From Thiobacillus sp. 65-29 (GTDB taxonomy: Bacteria; Pseudomonadota; Gammaproteobacteria; Burkholderiales; Thiobacillaceae), in assembly GCA_001899775.1 (NCBI GenBank), contig MKWN01000044.1, positions 28,086-92,085 on the forward strand: a stretch of 64,000 nt of DNA. The letters run 5' to 3'. The notes under the pieces were generated by a model. It worked only from the letters and a program-made list of their open reading frames with translations. It did no database searches and was not told where the DNA came from. The position numbers were made by a program, and so were the translations under genes. This document shows positions 1-9,465 of this stretch, piece by piece (position 1 is the first letter of the stretch; each line of letters opens with the position of its first letter).

Positions 1-872
1 ACGCCGGCCACGACATCGTGCGGGTGCTGACCCAGCCGGACCGCCCCGCGGGGCGCGGCATGAAGCTCGCCCACAGCGCGGTGAAGCAGGCGGCGCTGGC
101 GCGCGGCTTGCCGGTGGTGCAGCCGGCCAGCCTGAAGACGCCCGAAGTTCAGGCTGAGCTCGCCGCGCTCGCGCCCGAGGTCATGGTGGTCGCCGCCTAT
201 GGCCTGATCCTGCCGCAGGCGGTGCTCGACCTGCCGCGTCACGGCTGTCTCAACATCCATGCCTCGCTGTTGCCGCGCTGGCGCGGCGCCGCGCCGATCC
301 AGCGCGCCATCCTCGCCGGCGATGCACAAACCGGCGTCACCATCATGCAGATGGATGCCGGGCTCGATACCGGGGCCATGCTCACCCGCACTGCGGTGCC
401 GATCCGCCCGGACGATACCGCCGGCAGCCTGCACGACACCCTCGCCGCACTCGGCGCCGAGGCCATCGTCGCCGCGCTGGCGCAGCTCGACACGCTGGCG
501 CCCGAGGCGCAGGACGAACGCGAAGCCACCTATGCCGCCAAGCTCGGCAAGGACGAGGCGCGCCTCGACTGGACCCTGCCGGCCGACGTGCTGGTGCGCG
601 CGGTGCGTGCCTACGACCCGGTGCCCGGCGCCTGGACCCTGCTCGACGGCGCACCATTGAAGGTGTGGGCGGCCGAGGCAGTGGCCGGTGAGGGTGCGCC
701 GGGCACGGTGCTGGCGGCGCACGGCGGCGAACTTCACGTCGCCTGCGGCCAGGGCGCCCTGGCGCTGCGCACGCTGCAACCCGCCGGCGGCAAGCGCATG
801 AGCGCAGCGGCCTTTCTCGCCGGACGGCCGCTCGCGCCGGGCACGCGCCTGGGCGGCGACACCGGTGCATAA
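1..872 (+). CDS. fmt: methionyl-tRNA formyltransferase, 5' end outside window
   Basis: Fmt formylates the amino group of Met-tRNAfMet using 10-formyl-tetrahydrofolate, giving the initiator tRNA for translation. The reading frame is open from base 3, so the ORF-track start at 18 is an internal Val codon. The visible part carries the family signature [10 protein letters not shown], the formyl-folate motif [16 protein letters not shown], and the C-terminal OB-like domain ending in [11 protein letters not shown]. Compared with the E. coli protein about 30 N-terminal residues are missing. The stop overlaps the GTG start of rsmB by 8 bases, so the two are probably translationally coupled. In many bacteria def lies just upstream, which would be off the left edge. 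Identification is secure. Confidence 0.97.
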   Translation, partial: AGHDIVRVLTQPDRPAGRGMKLAHSAVKQAALARGLPVVQPASLKTPEVQAELAALAPEVMVVAAYGLILPQAVLDLPRHGCLNIHASLLPRWRGAAPIQRAILAGDAQTGVTIMQMDAGLDTGAMLTRTAVPIRPDDTAGSLHDTLAALGAEAIVAALAQLDTLAPEAQDEREATYAAKLGKDEARLDWTLPADVLVRAVRAYDPVPGAWTLLDGAPLKVWAAEAVAGEGAPGTVLAAHGGELHVACGQGALALRTLQPAGGKRMSAAAFLAGRPLAPGTRLGGDTGA

Positions 873-2121
873 GCTGCAGCGGCTCGCCGCCGACACGCTC
901 GCCGAGGTGCTGGGCGGCACGGCGCTGCACCAGGCCTTGCCGCCGCGCCTCGGTGAGCTCGCCACCGCGGGCGAGCGCGGTGCGCTGCAGGACATCGTCT
1001 ACGGCAGCCTGCGCCAGCTCGGCCGCCTCGACGCCTGGCTCGACGCGCTGCTCGAACGGCCGCTCACCGATCCCGCGCTCGGCTGGCTGCTGCGCGTGGC
1101 GCTCTATCAACTGGCGTGGACGCGCGCGCCGGCGCACGCCGTGGTGCACAACGCGGTCGACGCCGCCGGTCCCGGCTGGCGGCGCGGGCTGACCAATGCG
1201 GTGCTGCGCAATTTCCAGCGCCGTCGCGCCGGGATCGAGAGCATGGCCGACGCCCGTCCGTCCGCGCGCTGGTCGCATCCCGACTGGTGGATCGCCAGGC
1301 TGCAAGCCGACCATCCCGACGCCTGGCAGGCCATCCTCGAAGCCGGTCTCCTGCATCCACCGTTCACCCTGCGCGTGAACGTCCGCCACGGCGACGTCGC
1401 CGGCTATCTGCAACGCCTGGCCGAGGCCGGCCTGCCCGCGCGCCAGAGCGGCCCCGACGCGGTCACCCTCGAGCGCGCGGTGCCGGTACACGCCCTGCCC
1501 GGTTTCGACACGGGCGAGGTGTCGGTACAGGACGCCGGCGCGCAGTGGGCGGCGCGCCTGCTCGACGCGCAGCCGGGCGAGCGCGTGCTCGACGCCTGCG
1601 CCGCGCCCGGCGGCAAGACCGGCCATATCCTCGAACGCGCCGACGTCGATCTCGTCGCGCTCGACGTCGATCCCGCGCGGCTGGCGCGTGTGCAGGAGAA
1701 CCTCGACCGCCTGGGCCGCCACGCCACCCTGATCGCGGGTGATGCCGCGCACCCCGAAACCTGGTGGGACGGCCGGCCGTTCGACCGCATCCTTGCCGAC
1801 GTGCCGTGCAGCGCCTCCGGCGTGGTGCGCCGCAATCCCGACATCAAGTGGCTGCGCCGGCCGGAGGACATCGCCCGCTTCGCCGCACAGCAGGCGGCCA
1901 TGCTGGATGCGCTCTGGCGGCTGCTCGCCCCCGGTGGTACATTGCTCTACGCCACCTGCTCGGTCTTCAGGGAGGAAAACGACGGGCAGGTACGGGCGTT
2001 CCTCGCGCGCCACGCAGAGGACGCCACACAATGTCCACTGCCCGAACCCGTTTCCGACGGGGTGCTGCTGCCCGATGCCGAGCATGATGGTTTTTTCTAC
2101 GCCCTGCTGCGCAAGACCTGA
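865..2121 (+). CDS. rsmB: 16S rRNA (cytosine-C5)-methyltransferase RsmB
   Basis: RsmB (Sun/Fmu) makes m5C967 in 16S rRNA with S-adenosylmethionine. The 418-residue protein has an N-terminal NusB-like domain (about 1-140) and a C-terminal Rossmann methyltransferase. Motif I is [11 protein letters not shown] at about residue 243. The motif IV cysteine is in PCSASG near residue 315, and the motif VI nucleophile cysteine is in ATCSV near residue 365, so both cysteines needed by RNA m5C enzymes are present. Length matches E. coli (429). The start is GTG inside the end of fmt. The 3' end overlaps the probable start of the next gene, so fmt, rsmB and the DUF4390 gene look like one operon. Confidence 0.96.
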   Translation: MHKLQRLAADTLAEVLGGTALHQALPPRLGELATAGERGALQDIVYGSLRQLGRLDAWLDALLERPLTDPALGWLLRVALYQLAWTRAPAHAVVHNAVDAAGPGWRRGLTNAVLRNFQRRRAGIESMADARPSARWSHPDWWIARLQADHPDAWQAILEAGLLHPPFTLRVNVRHGDVAGYLQRLAEAGLPARQSGPDAVTLERAVPVHALPGFDTGEVSVQDAGAQWAARLLDAQPGERVLDACAAPGGKTGHILERADVDLVALDVDPARLARVQENLDRLGRHATLIAGDAAHPETWWDGRPFDRILADVPCSASGVVRRNPDIKWLRRPEDIARFAAQQAAMLDALWRLLAPGGTLLYATCSVFREENDGQVRAFLARHAEDATQCPLPEPVSDGVLLPDAEHDGFFYALLRKT

Positions 2122-2710
2122 CACCGCCCCGCGGCGCTGGGGCTGGCTGTTGCTCGCGCTTTGGCTCGGTGTCGCGGCGAGTGCGCTGGCCGCCGAGCGC
2201 AGCGCGGTGCGCCAGGCCACGCTGCGCGCCACGCCGCAGGGCTACACACTCGACAGCGACGTCGACATCGCGCTCAACGCCACGCTGGAAGACGCGCTGG
2301 CGCGGGGCATCCCGCTGCATTTCCTCCTCGAACTGGAAATCACCCGGCCACGCGAGTGGTGGTTCGCCGAGGACATCGCCGAGCCGGTACGCAAGCTGCG
2401 CATCTACTACCATCTGCTGCTGCGCCGCTACGTGGTGGAGTCGGGCTATCGCACCCAGACCGCCGCTTCGCTCGCCGAGGCGCTGGCGCTGCTCGGACAC
2501 GTGGAGGACTGGGCGGTGCTCGAGCGCGGTGCGCTGAAGGCCGGCAAGACCTACGCAGCGCGCCTGCGTCTGCGGCTCGACACCGCTCAGCTGCCGAAAC
2601 CGCTGTCGATCGGTGTGGTGACCGGCGACAAATGGGAACTCGCCACGCCCTGGTACGAGTGGACGTTCGAGCCGCCCGTGCTGTCCCGCCCCGCCCCGCC
2701 CCTTCCCTGA
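2087..2710 (+). CDS. DUF4390 secreted proline-poor small protein
   Basis: This gene encodes an exported protein of about 207 residues of the DUF4390 type, which in betaproteobacteria sits between rsmB and the ntrY-like kinase. The role is unknown. The N-terminus has a basic stretch, a hydrophobic core (WGWLLLALWLGVAASALA) and a likely cleavage site after ALA. The mature part is a beta-rich domain with LHFLLELEI and REWWF motifs. I chose ATG 2087, which follows an adjacent ATG at 2084; both lie in frame and overlap rsmB by about 35 bases. The longer ORF-track start at 1739 is inside rsmB and is rejected. The stop TGA shares its last A with the ATG of the kinase, so the genes are coupled. Family naming is from memory of the neighbourhood; the exact start is uncertain. 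Confidence 0.8.
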   Translation: MVFSTPCCARPDTAPRRWGWLLLALWLGVAASALAAERSAVRQATLRATPQGYTLDSDVDIALNATLEDALARGIPLHFLLELEITRPREWWFAEDIAEPVRKLRIYYHLLLRRYVVESGYRTQTAASLAEALALLGHVEDWAVLERGALKAGKTYAARLRLRLDTAQLPKPLSIGVVTGDKWELATPWYEWTFEPPVLSRPAPPLP

Positions 2711-4842
2711 TGCGTCGTCTCATCGCCGCCGTTCTGGTGACGGGCATCGCTCTCCTGGCGCTGCTGTTCAACGCCAGCAGCGACAGCGCCGCGTTTTCCG
2801 AAAGCCTGCCCGGCCTGTTCGCCATGGGCGGGCTGCTGGGTGCGGTGTTGCTCGGCCTGCTCGGCTGGCGGCTGTGGTGGCTGCAGAAGCGCATCCGCCG
2901 CGGGGTATTCGGTGCCAAGCTGACGCTGAAACTTCTGGGTATGTTCGGCGTGGTCGCCATGCTGCCGGGCCTGGTGGTATACGGCGCCTCGGTGTTCTTT
3001 CTCAACCGCTCGATCGAAACCTGGTTCGACGTGCGCGTCGACAACGCGCTCACCGCCGGTGTCAACCTCGGCCAGGCGGCGCTCGACGATCTGCTGCGCG
3101 AACTCGGCAAGAAGGGCGAGCGCATGGCGCTCGCCCTGTCCGACGAAGGTCCCGGTTCGGTGATCACCAGCCTGTCGACGCTGCGCGAGCAGAGTGCGGT
3201 ACAGGAAGTGACCCTGTTCGACGAGCGCGGTGGCGTGGTCGCCCACGCCGGCGGCGAGCGCGGCGCGCTGCTGCCGGTGCTGCCCGAGCGCAGCGTGCTG
3301 TGGCAGGTGCGCCAGCAGCAGCCCTACAGCCGCATCGAGGACCTTGGCGAGCGTGGCCTGGTGATGCACGTCATCGTACCCGTCTACACCACCTCGCTCA
3401 CCGGCGAGACACGGTTGCTGCAACTGGTGCAACCGGTTCCCGCCGGCCTCACCCGCGACACGCAGGCGGTGCAGGTCGCCTATCAGGAATACCAGCAGAT
3501 CGCCGTGGCGCGGCTGGGGATCAAGCGCATCTATGGCGTGGCGCTGACGCTCACCCTGATGCTCGCCCTGCTGATGACCTTCGTCATCGCCTATGTGCTG
3601 TCGGACCGCCTCGGCTCGCCCCTGCGCACGCTGGCACGCGGTACCCGCGCCGTGGCCAAGGGCGATTTCTCGCAAATGCCGTCGGTGACCAGCCGCGACG
3701 AGCTCGGCGTGCTGATCCAGTCGTTCAACCGCATGACGCGACAGCTTTCGGATGCGCGGGAACAGGCGGCGCTGAATCACCAGCAGACCGAGCAGGCCAA
3801 GGCGTTTCTCGAACGCGTGCTGGCGAACCTGTCCTCGGGCGTGGTCGTGCTCGACGAAACGCTGGGGGTGCGCGCGGTCAATGCCGCAGCGCTGCACATC
3901 CTCGGCGTCGACGCCGCGGTGTTTCAAGGGCAGGTGCTGGACACTCTGGGTGCGCCGGATTCGCCGCTGCGCGAATTCGGCGCCACCGCGGCCGCGCGCT
4001 TCGACACGCCGGAGGCCGAATGGCAGGCGCAGATCGACCATGCCGGCGCGGGCGGCAAGCAATCGCTGCTGCTGCGCGGCACGCGTCTGCCGGCGGGGGT
4101 GGAGCGCGGCTTCGTGCTGGTGTTCGACGACGTGACCCGGCTGATCGACGCCGAGCGCAACGCCGCATGGAGCGAGGTCGCGCGCCGCCTGGCGCACGAG
4201 ATCAAGAACCCGCTCACACCGATCCAGCTGTCGGCCGAACGCATCGCGAGAAAGCTCGCCGGCCGCCTCGAGGCGGCGGATGCCGAATTCCTCGCGCGCG
4301 CCACGGAAACGATCGTCAGCCAGGTGGTGGCGATGAAGAACATGGTCGACGCTTTCGCCAGCTATGCGCGCATGCCGCGCGCGCGCCTGGACGCGCTCGA
4401 CCTCAACGCGCTGGTGCGCGAGGTGCTGGCGCTGTACGACGCGCGCGCGCTCGGTCTCGTGCTCGAACTGGACGACGGGTTGCCGTTCGTCGCCGGGGAC
4501 TCCACATTATTGCGTCAGGTGATACATAATCTGATGCAAAATGCGCAGGACGCGCTGGCCGGACACGAAGCCCCGCAGGTTCGGGTCGGCACGCGCCTGG
4601 ATAACCATGCAGTGTGTCTTACCGTTGCTGACAATGGAGCCGGTTTCCCGGAACACCTGATGACGCGGCTGTTCGAGCCCTATGCAACCACCAAGGCCAA
4701 GGGAACGGGCCTGGGGCTCGCCATCGTCAAGAAGATCGTGGAAGAACACCACGGCAGGATCCAGATCGAAAATCCGAAGACCGGTGGCGCGGCCGTATAC
4801 ATCGCGCTGCCGGTCTTTGCCGCACCCGGGGGGGAGACGTGA
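2710..4842 (+). CDS. NtrY-like membrane sensor histidine kinase
   Basis: This is a sensor kinase of 710 residues starting at ATG 2710, which overlaps the preceding stop. It has hydrophobic segments at about 5-24, 37-60 and 78-102, an extracytoplasmic region to about 270, and a fourth segment at about 274-298. A HAMP linker (about 298-350), a PAS-like domain (about 370-470) and a HisKA domain follow, with phospho-acceptor His496 in LAHEIKNPLTPIQL. The HATPase part has the N-box NLMQNAQDAL, the G1 box DNGAGF and the G2 box GTGLGLAI. The H-box and topology match the NtrY/NtrX family, linked in other bacteria to nitrogen or redox control. The cognate regulator overlaps its stop by four bases. The signal sensed here cannot be read from the sequence. 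Confidence 0.9.
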   Translation: MRRLIAAVLVTGIALLALLFNASSDSAAFSESLPGLFAMGGLLGAVLLGLLGWRLWWLQKRIRRGVFGAKLTLKLLGMFGVVAMLPGLVVYGASVFFLNRSIETWFDVRVDNALTAGVNLGQAALDDLLRELGKKGERMALALSDEGPGSVITSLSTLREQSAVQEVTLFDERGGVVAHAGGERGALLPVLPERSVLWQVRQQQPYSRIEDLGERGLVMHVIVPVYTTSLTGETRLLQLVQPVPAGLTRDTQAVQVAYQEYQQIAVARLGIKRIYGVALTLTLMLALLMTFVIAYVLSDRLGSPLRTLARGTRAVAKGDFSQMPSVTSRDELGVLIQSFNRMTRQLSDAREQAALNHQQTEQAKAFLERVLANLSSGVVVLDETLGVRAVNAAALHILGVDAAVFQGQVLDTLGAPDSPLREFGATAAARFDTPEAEWQAQIDHAGAGGKQSLLLRGTRLPAGVERGFVLVFDDVTRLIDAERNAAWSEVARRLAHEIKNPLTPIQLSAERIARKLAGRLEAADAEFLARATETIVSQVVAMKNMVDAFASYARMPRARLDALDLNALVREVLALYDARALGLVLELDDGLPFVAGDSTLLRQVIHNLMQNAQDALAGHEAPQVRVGTRLDNHAVCLTVADNGAGFPEHLMTRLFEPYATTKAKGTGLGLAIVKKIVEEHHGRIQIENPKTGGAAVYIALPVFAAPGGET

Positions 4843-6113
4843 GCGGGCATATTCTCGTCGTCGACGACGAAGTGGGCATTCGTGAGTTGCTGTCGGAGAT
4901 CCTCACCGACGAGGGTTACGACGTGCATCTCGCGGAAAACGCGGAAGCCGCGCGCGCCTTCCGCCAGCAGCGCCGCCCCGACCTCGTGCTGCTGGACATC
5001 TGGATGCCCGACACCGACGGCGTCACGCTGCTCAAGGAATGGGCCGGCGGTGGCCAGCTGACCATGCCGGTGGTGATGATGTCGGGCCACGGCACCATCG
5101 ACACCGCAGTCGAAGCGACCAAGCTCGGCGCCACCGATTTCCTGGAAAAGCCGGTGGCGCTGGCCAAGCTGCTCGACACCGTCAACAAGGCGATCCGGCG
5201 CGGCGTATCGCTGCCGCGTCGCAGCGCGGGCATGGACCTGTCGGCGCTCGGGCGCAGTGCTCAGATCCAGGAACTGAAGAAGCGCCTCAGCCAGATCGCC
5301 GGCAACACCGCGCCGGTGATGCTGCTCGGCGAAGCCGGCAGCGGCTTCGAAATCTGCGCACATTTCCTGCACCAGCCGGGTACGGCCTGGGTCGAGATCA
5401 AGGACCGCGCGCGCCTGGTGTCCGACCCGCTGGGCTTCGTCGAAGGCCTCGGCAACGGCACCCTCTATCTGCCCGACGCCGGCGAGCTCGCGCGGCTGGA
5501 GCAGAAGGGACTGGGCCTGCTGCTCGACCGCATCGAGGGCAGCGGCGCGCGCCTGGTGTGCGGCAGCAGCCGCAGTCTCGACCCGCTGGTCGCCTCCGGT
5601 GAATTCGACAGCCGCCTGTATTACCGCCTGTCCAGCCTGGCGATCCAGATCCCGCCGCTGCGCGAGCATCGCGAGGACGTGCCGGAAATCGCCAACTTCA
5701 TGCTGGCGCAGTTGATCGAGGCGGGCGTCTGCCCGGTGCGCCGGCTCACCACCCCGGCCCTGAACCAGCTGCGCAATTTCGACTGGCCCGGCAACCTGCC
5801 GCAGCTCAACAACGTCGTGCGCACCCTCGCCGTCACCGCGCTGGCGAGCGAGATCGACGCCATCGACATCAACCGCGTGCTGGCGCCGCTGAAACAGGCC
5901 GCACCCGCGGTGGCGCATGGCATCCCCCTCGACATCCCGCTGCGCGAGGCGCGCGACGCCTTCGAGCGCATGTATTTCGAGCACCTGATCCAGAAGGAGG
6001 GCGGCAGCATGACCCGCGTGGCCGACAAGTCCGGGCTCGAGCGCACCCATCTGTATCGCAAGCTCAAGCAGCTCAACATCCGCCACGGCCGCCGTCTCGA
6101 CGAGGATCTCTGA
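4839..6113 (+). CDS. NtrX-like response regulator with degenerate AAA+ domain
   Basis: The 424-residue regulator has an intact receiver domain (1-125) with acidic residues D9/D10 and phospho-acceptor D53 in LLDIWMPD. It ends in a Fis-type helix-turn-helix (GGSMTRVADKSGLERTHLYRKL). The central region aligns with sigma-54 activators but is eroded: Walker A reads GEAGSGFE with no GK[ST], Walker B reads GTLYLPDAGEL instead of GTLFLDE, and no GAFTGA loop is visible. It therefore probably cannot hydrolyse ATP or contact sigma-54 in the classical way and may act as a sigma-70-type regulator or repressor. The GTG start overlaps the kinase stop (GTGA), supporting a kinase-regulator pair. Confidence 0.88.
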   Translation: MSGHILVVDDEVGIRELLSEILTDEGYDVHLAENAEAARAFRQQRRPDLVLLDIWMPDTDGVTLLKEWAGGGQLTMPVVMMSGHGTIDTAVEATKLGATDFLEKPVALAKLLDTVNKAIRRGVSLPRRSAGMDLSALGRSAQIQELKKRLSQIAGNTAPVMLLGEAGSGFEICAHFLHQPGTAWVEIKDRARLVSDPLGFVEGLGNGTLYLPDAGELARLEQKGLGLLLDRIEGSGARLVCGSSRSLDPLVASGEFDSRLYYRLSSLAIQIPPLREHREDVPEIANFMLAQLIEAGVCPVRRLTTPALNQLRNFDWPGNLPQLNNVVRTLAVTALASEIDAIDINRVLAPLKQAAPAVAHGIPLDIPLREARDAFERMYFEHLIQKEGGSMTRVADKSGLERTHLYRKLKQLNIRHGRRLDEDL

Positions 6114-6140
6114 CCCCGCGGCGGGCGCATTTCATCCCCA

Positions 6141-7514
6141 ATGAAAATCATCATTCTCGGCGCCGGCCAGGTCGGCGCCAACCTGGCGGAAAGCCTGGTC
6201 GCCGAAAACAACGACATCACCGTGGTCGACGTCGATCACACGCGTCTCGCGCTGCTGCAGGACCGCTTCGACCTGCGTACCGTGCGCGGCCACGCGGCAC
6301 ATCCGTCGGTCCTCAGACAGGCCGGGGTGGACGACGCCGACATGCTGGTGGCGGTGACGCAGAGCGACGAAACCAACCTCGTCGCATGCCGGCTGGCGGC
6401 CACTCTGTTCAACGTGCCGACGCGCATCGCGCGTATCCGTTCGAGCGACTTCCTGGGCCTGGACGCGGAATTCCTCAACGAACAGTTCGGCGTCAACGAC
6501 GTCATCAGTCCGGAGCAGGAAGTCACCGACACGCTGCGCCGCCTCATCGAACACCCCGAGGCGCTGCAGGTACTCGACTTCGCCGGCGGCAAGGTCCGCC
6601 TGGTGGCGGTACGCGCGTATCACGGCGGCCCGCTGGTCGGCCACGAACTGCAGGACATCCGTCGCCACATGCCGAACATCGACTGCCGAGTGGCGGCGAT
6701 CTACCGCAGCAATCGCGGCATCGTCCCGCACGGCGCCACGGTGATCGAACCCGGCGACGAAGTGTTCTTCATCGCCCGCCGCCAGGACATCCCGACGGTC
6801 ATGCGCGAACTGCGGCGCATGGAGCGTCCGGTCAGGCGGGTGATGATCGCCGGCGGCGGCAACATCGGCCAGCGCCTGGCGGCGTGTCTCGAGCGCGGCC
6901 ACCAAGTCAAGCTCATCGACCACAACAAGGCGACCACCAGTCACCTCGCCGAAAAACTGCACCGCACGCTGGTGCTCACCGGCGACGCCACCGACGAGGA
7001 CCTCCTGGAGCAGGAGAACATCGAGTCGATGGACGTTTTCTGCGCACTCACCAACGACGACGAGGACAACATCATGTCCGCGCTGCTTGCCAAGCGCATG
7101 GGCGCCCACCGGGTGATTGCCCTCATCAACCGCTCTGCCTACGTCAACCTGGTGCAGGGCGGCGAGATCGACATCGCCATCTCGCCGGCGCTGGCGACGG
7201 TCGGACCTCTGCTGTCCAAGATCCGCCGCGGCGACATGGCGGCGGTGCACAGTCTGCGGCGTGGCGCGGCGGAGGTGCTGGAAATCGTCATCCACGGCGA
7301 CCTCAAGACCTCCAAGGTGGTGGGCCGGCGCATCGGCGACGTGGCACTGCCGGAAGGCGCGACGATCGCCGCCCTCATCCGCGGCGAGGACGTGCTGATC
7401 GCCCACCACGACACCCCGATGCAGACGGAGGACCACCTCATCGTGTTCGCCCTCAACAAGCGCATCATCCCCAAGGTCGAAAAGCTCTTCCAGGTCGGCT
7501 TCGGTTTCTTCTGA
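6141..7514 (+). CDS. trkA: Trk potassium uptake NAD-binding subunit TrkA
   Basis: TrkA is the cytoplasmic peripheral subunit that gates the TrkH potassium channel in response to nucleotides. The 457-residue protein, as long as the E. coli one, is two tandem RCK_N-RCK_C units. The dinucleotide-binding loops are GAGQVGANLAE near the N-terminus and GGGNIGQRLA near residue 236. Acidic residues ending the second strand (VVDVDHTRL, LIDHNKA) are also present. It lies 27 bases after the regulator gene and 87 bases before trkH, so these genes may be co-transcribed. The ntrX-trkA linkage recurs in betaproteobacteria. Confidence 0.97.
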   Translation: MKIIILGAGQVGANLAESLVAENNDITVVDVDHTRLALLQDRFDLRTVRGHAAHPSVLRQAGVDDADMLVAVTQSDETNLVACRLAATLFNVPTRIARIRSSDFLGLDAEFLNEQFGVNDVISPEQEVTDTLRRLIEHPEALQVLDFAGGKVRLVAVRAYHGGPLVGHELQDIRRHMPNIDCRVAAIYRSNRGIVPHGATVIEPGDEVFFIARRQDIPTVMRELRRMERPVRRVMIAGGGNIGQRLAACLERGHQVKLIDHNKATTSHLAEKLHRTLVLTGDATDEDLLEQENIESMDVFCALTNDDEDNIMSALLAKRMGAHRVIALINRSAYVNLVQGGEIDIAISPALATVGPLLSKIRRGDMAAVHSLRRGAAEVLEIVIHGDLKTSKVVGRRIGDVALPEGATIAALIRGEDVLIAHHDTPMQTEDHLIVFALNKRIIPKVEKLFQVGFGFF

Positions 7515-7601
7515 GAGCGTCCGCCGCGCGGCGGGGACTGGTAACATCGCGCCGATGAAAAAACCGACCGACGGTGCAGCCGAAATCCCCAGGACCGCCC
7601 C

Positions 7602-9059
7602 ATGTCGCAAATCCTGCCCGTAGTCCACGTCCTGTCGAAGGTGCTGATGATCTATGCCTGCGCCTTCCTGCTGCCGCTCGCCATCTCGCTGGGCCTGGCC
7701 GACGGCGCACACCGCGCATTCGACGCGGCGATCGCCGCCACCCTCGTGTCCGGCTTCGCGCTGTGGCTACTCTCCCTGCGGAACAGCCGGGAACTGCACA
7801 CCCGCGACGGCTTCCTGCTGGTGGTGTTGGTGTGGACGATCATGCCGCTGTATTCGACCATTCCGCTTCTCGTCCAGCTGCCTGAGCTCAGTTTCACCGA
7901 CGCCTATTTCGAGGCGGTATCCGGCCTCACCGCCACCGGCGCGACCGTACTTTCCGGCCTCGATGCCCTGCCGCCCTCGATCAACGTGTGGCGCACCCAG
8001 ATGCACTGGATCGGCGGCATGGGGGTGATCGTGCTGGTGGTGGCGGTGCTGCCGCTGCTGGGGGTGGGGGGCCGGCAGATGTTCAAGGCCGAGACGCCGA
8101 CACCGATGAAGGACAGCAAGCTCACCCCGCGCATGGCGGAAACCGCCAAGGGCCTGTGGTTGGTGTACGTGCTGTTCACGGCGCTGTGCATTCTCGCCTT
8201 GCGGGCCGGCGGCATGAGCTGGCTCGACGCCCTGATCCACGCCTTCAGCGTGATGGCCCTGGGCGGCATGTCGTCGCATGACGCCAGCCTTGGCTATTTC
8301 GATTCGGTCACGCTGGAGATCGTCGTCATGGTGTTCGCGCTGGTCTCGGCGATCAGCTTTTCCACCCATTTCATGGCATTTCGTACGCGCAGCCTGCTGG
8401 CGTATCGCCATGACGTCGAAATCCCCTGGCTGTTCGGCGTGCTCGCCGTCAGCATCCTGGGGCTGAGTCTGTTCCTGCTGAACCGGGGTTTCTACCTGGA
8501 TTTCCCGGAGGCCTTGCGCTACGCGGCATTCCATACGGTATCGATCGCCACGACACTCGGCTTTGCGACCACCGACTACAACGTCTGGCCGTATTTCGCC
8601 CCCTTGTGGATGCTGTTCCTGTCGAGCTTCATCACCAGCTCCGGTTCCACCGGCGGTGGCATCAAGATGCTGCGCGCGGTGCTGCTCTATAAACAGCTCT
8701 ACCGCGAGCTGATCAAGCTGGTCCACCCCAACGCGGCCATCCACACCAAGCTGGGTGCGCAGGCGGTGCCGAACAAGATCATCTATGCCGTGCTGGCCTT
8801 CCTCTTCGTCTACGTCGCCTCGGTCGTGGTGCTCTCGTTCATCCTGTCCGCCTCGGGGCTGGACATCTTCACCGCGTTCACCGCGGTTGTCGCGATGGTC
8901 AACAACACCGGCCCCGGTCTCGGCCAGGTCGGCCCTGCCAGCACCTATGCGGTACTCAGCGATTTCCAGACCTGGGTGTGCAGCTTCGCCATGCTGCTCG
9001 GGCGGCTGGAGTTCTTTACGCTGCTGGTGGTACTCACGCCAGTCTTCTGGCGCAAGTGA
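7602..9059 (+). CDS. trkH: Trk potassium transporter membrane subunit TrkH
   Basis: TrkH forms the potassium-conducting pore in the inner membrane. The 485-residue, strongly hydrophobic protein has four pore-loop repeats. The selectivity-filter glycines are visible in [28 protein letters not shown] and NNTGPGLG. The length matches the E. coli protein (483). The ATG at 7602 gives a normal hydrophobic start ([15 protein letters not shown]). It is directly downstream of trkA, which supplies its regulatory subunit. Confidence 0.97.
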   Translation: MSQILPVVHVLSKVLMIYACAFLLPLAISLGLADGAHRAFDAAIAATLVSGFALWLLSLRNSRELHTRDGFLLVVLVWTIMPLYSTIPLLVQLPELSFTDAYFEAVSGLTATGATVLSGLDALPPSINVWRTQMHWIGGMGVIVLVVAVLPLLGVGGRQMFKAETPTPMKDSKLTPRMAETAKGLWLVYVLFTALCILALRAGGMSWLDALIHAFSVMALGGMSSHDASLGYFDSVTLEIVVMVFALVSAISFSTHFMAFRTRSLLAYRHDVEIPWLFGVLAVSILGLSLFLLNRGFYLDFPEALRYAAFHTVSIATTLGFATTDYNVWPYFAPLWMLFLSSFITSSGSTGGGIKMLRAVLLYKQLYRELIKLVHPNAAIHTKLGAQAVPNKIIYAVLAFLFVYVASVVVLSFILSASGLDIFTAFTAVVAMVNNTGPGLGQVGPASTYAVLSDFQTWVCSFAMLLGRLEFFTLLVVLTPVFWRK

Positions 9060-9129
9060 AAAACCAGGCTGGCACGTCGCGCGAAGGCCTGGGTTAGAAT
9101 TCCCCTATCGATTTTTTCAGGAGCAGCAA

Positions 9130-9405
9130 ATGGCACGCATGGTGAACTGTGTGAAGCTCGGTCGCGAGGCCGAGGGTCTGGCGTTTCCCCCGGTTCCGGG
9201 CGAGTTGGGCAAGAAGATTTTCGATAGCGTATCGAAGGAGGCCTGGGCCGGCTGGCAGCGCCAGCAGACCATGCTGATCAACGAGAACCGTCTCAACATG
9301 GCCGACGCGCAGGCACGCAAGTACCTGATGGAGCAGATGAGCCGCTACTTCTTCGGCGGTGGCGCCGTCGACCAGGCGGCGGGCTACGTGCCGCCGACCC
9401 GCTGA
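9130..9405 (+). CDS. YggX-family Fe(2+)-trafficking protein
   Basis: This 91-residue cytoplasmic protein matches the YggX family, which protects iron-sulfur clusters from oxidative damage and is thought to traffic Fe(II). Family signatures are REAEGL near residue 12, [16 protein letters not shown] and KQTMLINE-like [13 protein letters not shown]. Length is the same as E. coli YggX (91). ATG 9130 is preceded by an AG-rich stretch (ttttcaggagcagcaa) that serves as ribosome binding site; the ORF-track start at 8755 lies inside trkH and is wrong. A large palindrome follows the gene. Confidence 0.95.
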   Translation: MARMVNCVKLGREAEGLAFPPVPGELGKKIFDSVSKEAWAGWQRQQTMLINENRLNMADAQARKYLMEQMSRYFFGGGAVDQAAGYVPPTR

Positions 9406-9414
9406 TCGCGCCGC

Positions 9415-9456
9415 ATCACGCACAACGGGCGCCCGCGGGCGCCCGTTGTGCGTGAT
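9415..9456. terminator. 42-bp perfect palindrome between convergent genes
   Basis: Two 21-base arms (first arm begins atcacgcacaac) are exact reverse complements with no spacer. The element lies 9 bases after the YggX stop and 9 bases before the phoU stop on the other strand. As RNA it would form a very stable hairpin in either direction, so it is probably a bidirectional terminator, although no clear T-run follows on either side. Confidence 0.75.
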
Positions 9457-9465
9457 ATGCGCCGC

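Noticed and set aside
7555-7623. 22-codon ORF (MKKPTDGAAE...) just before trkH, overlapping its start
   Set aside because: It could be a leader peptide, but it has no clear ribosome binding site or regulatory codon pattern, so I do not call it.
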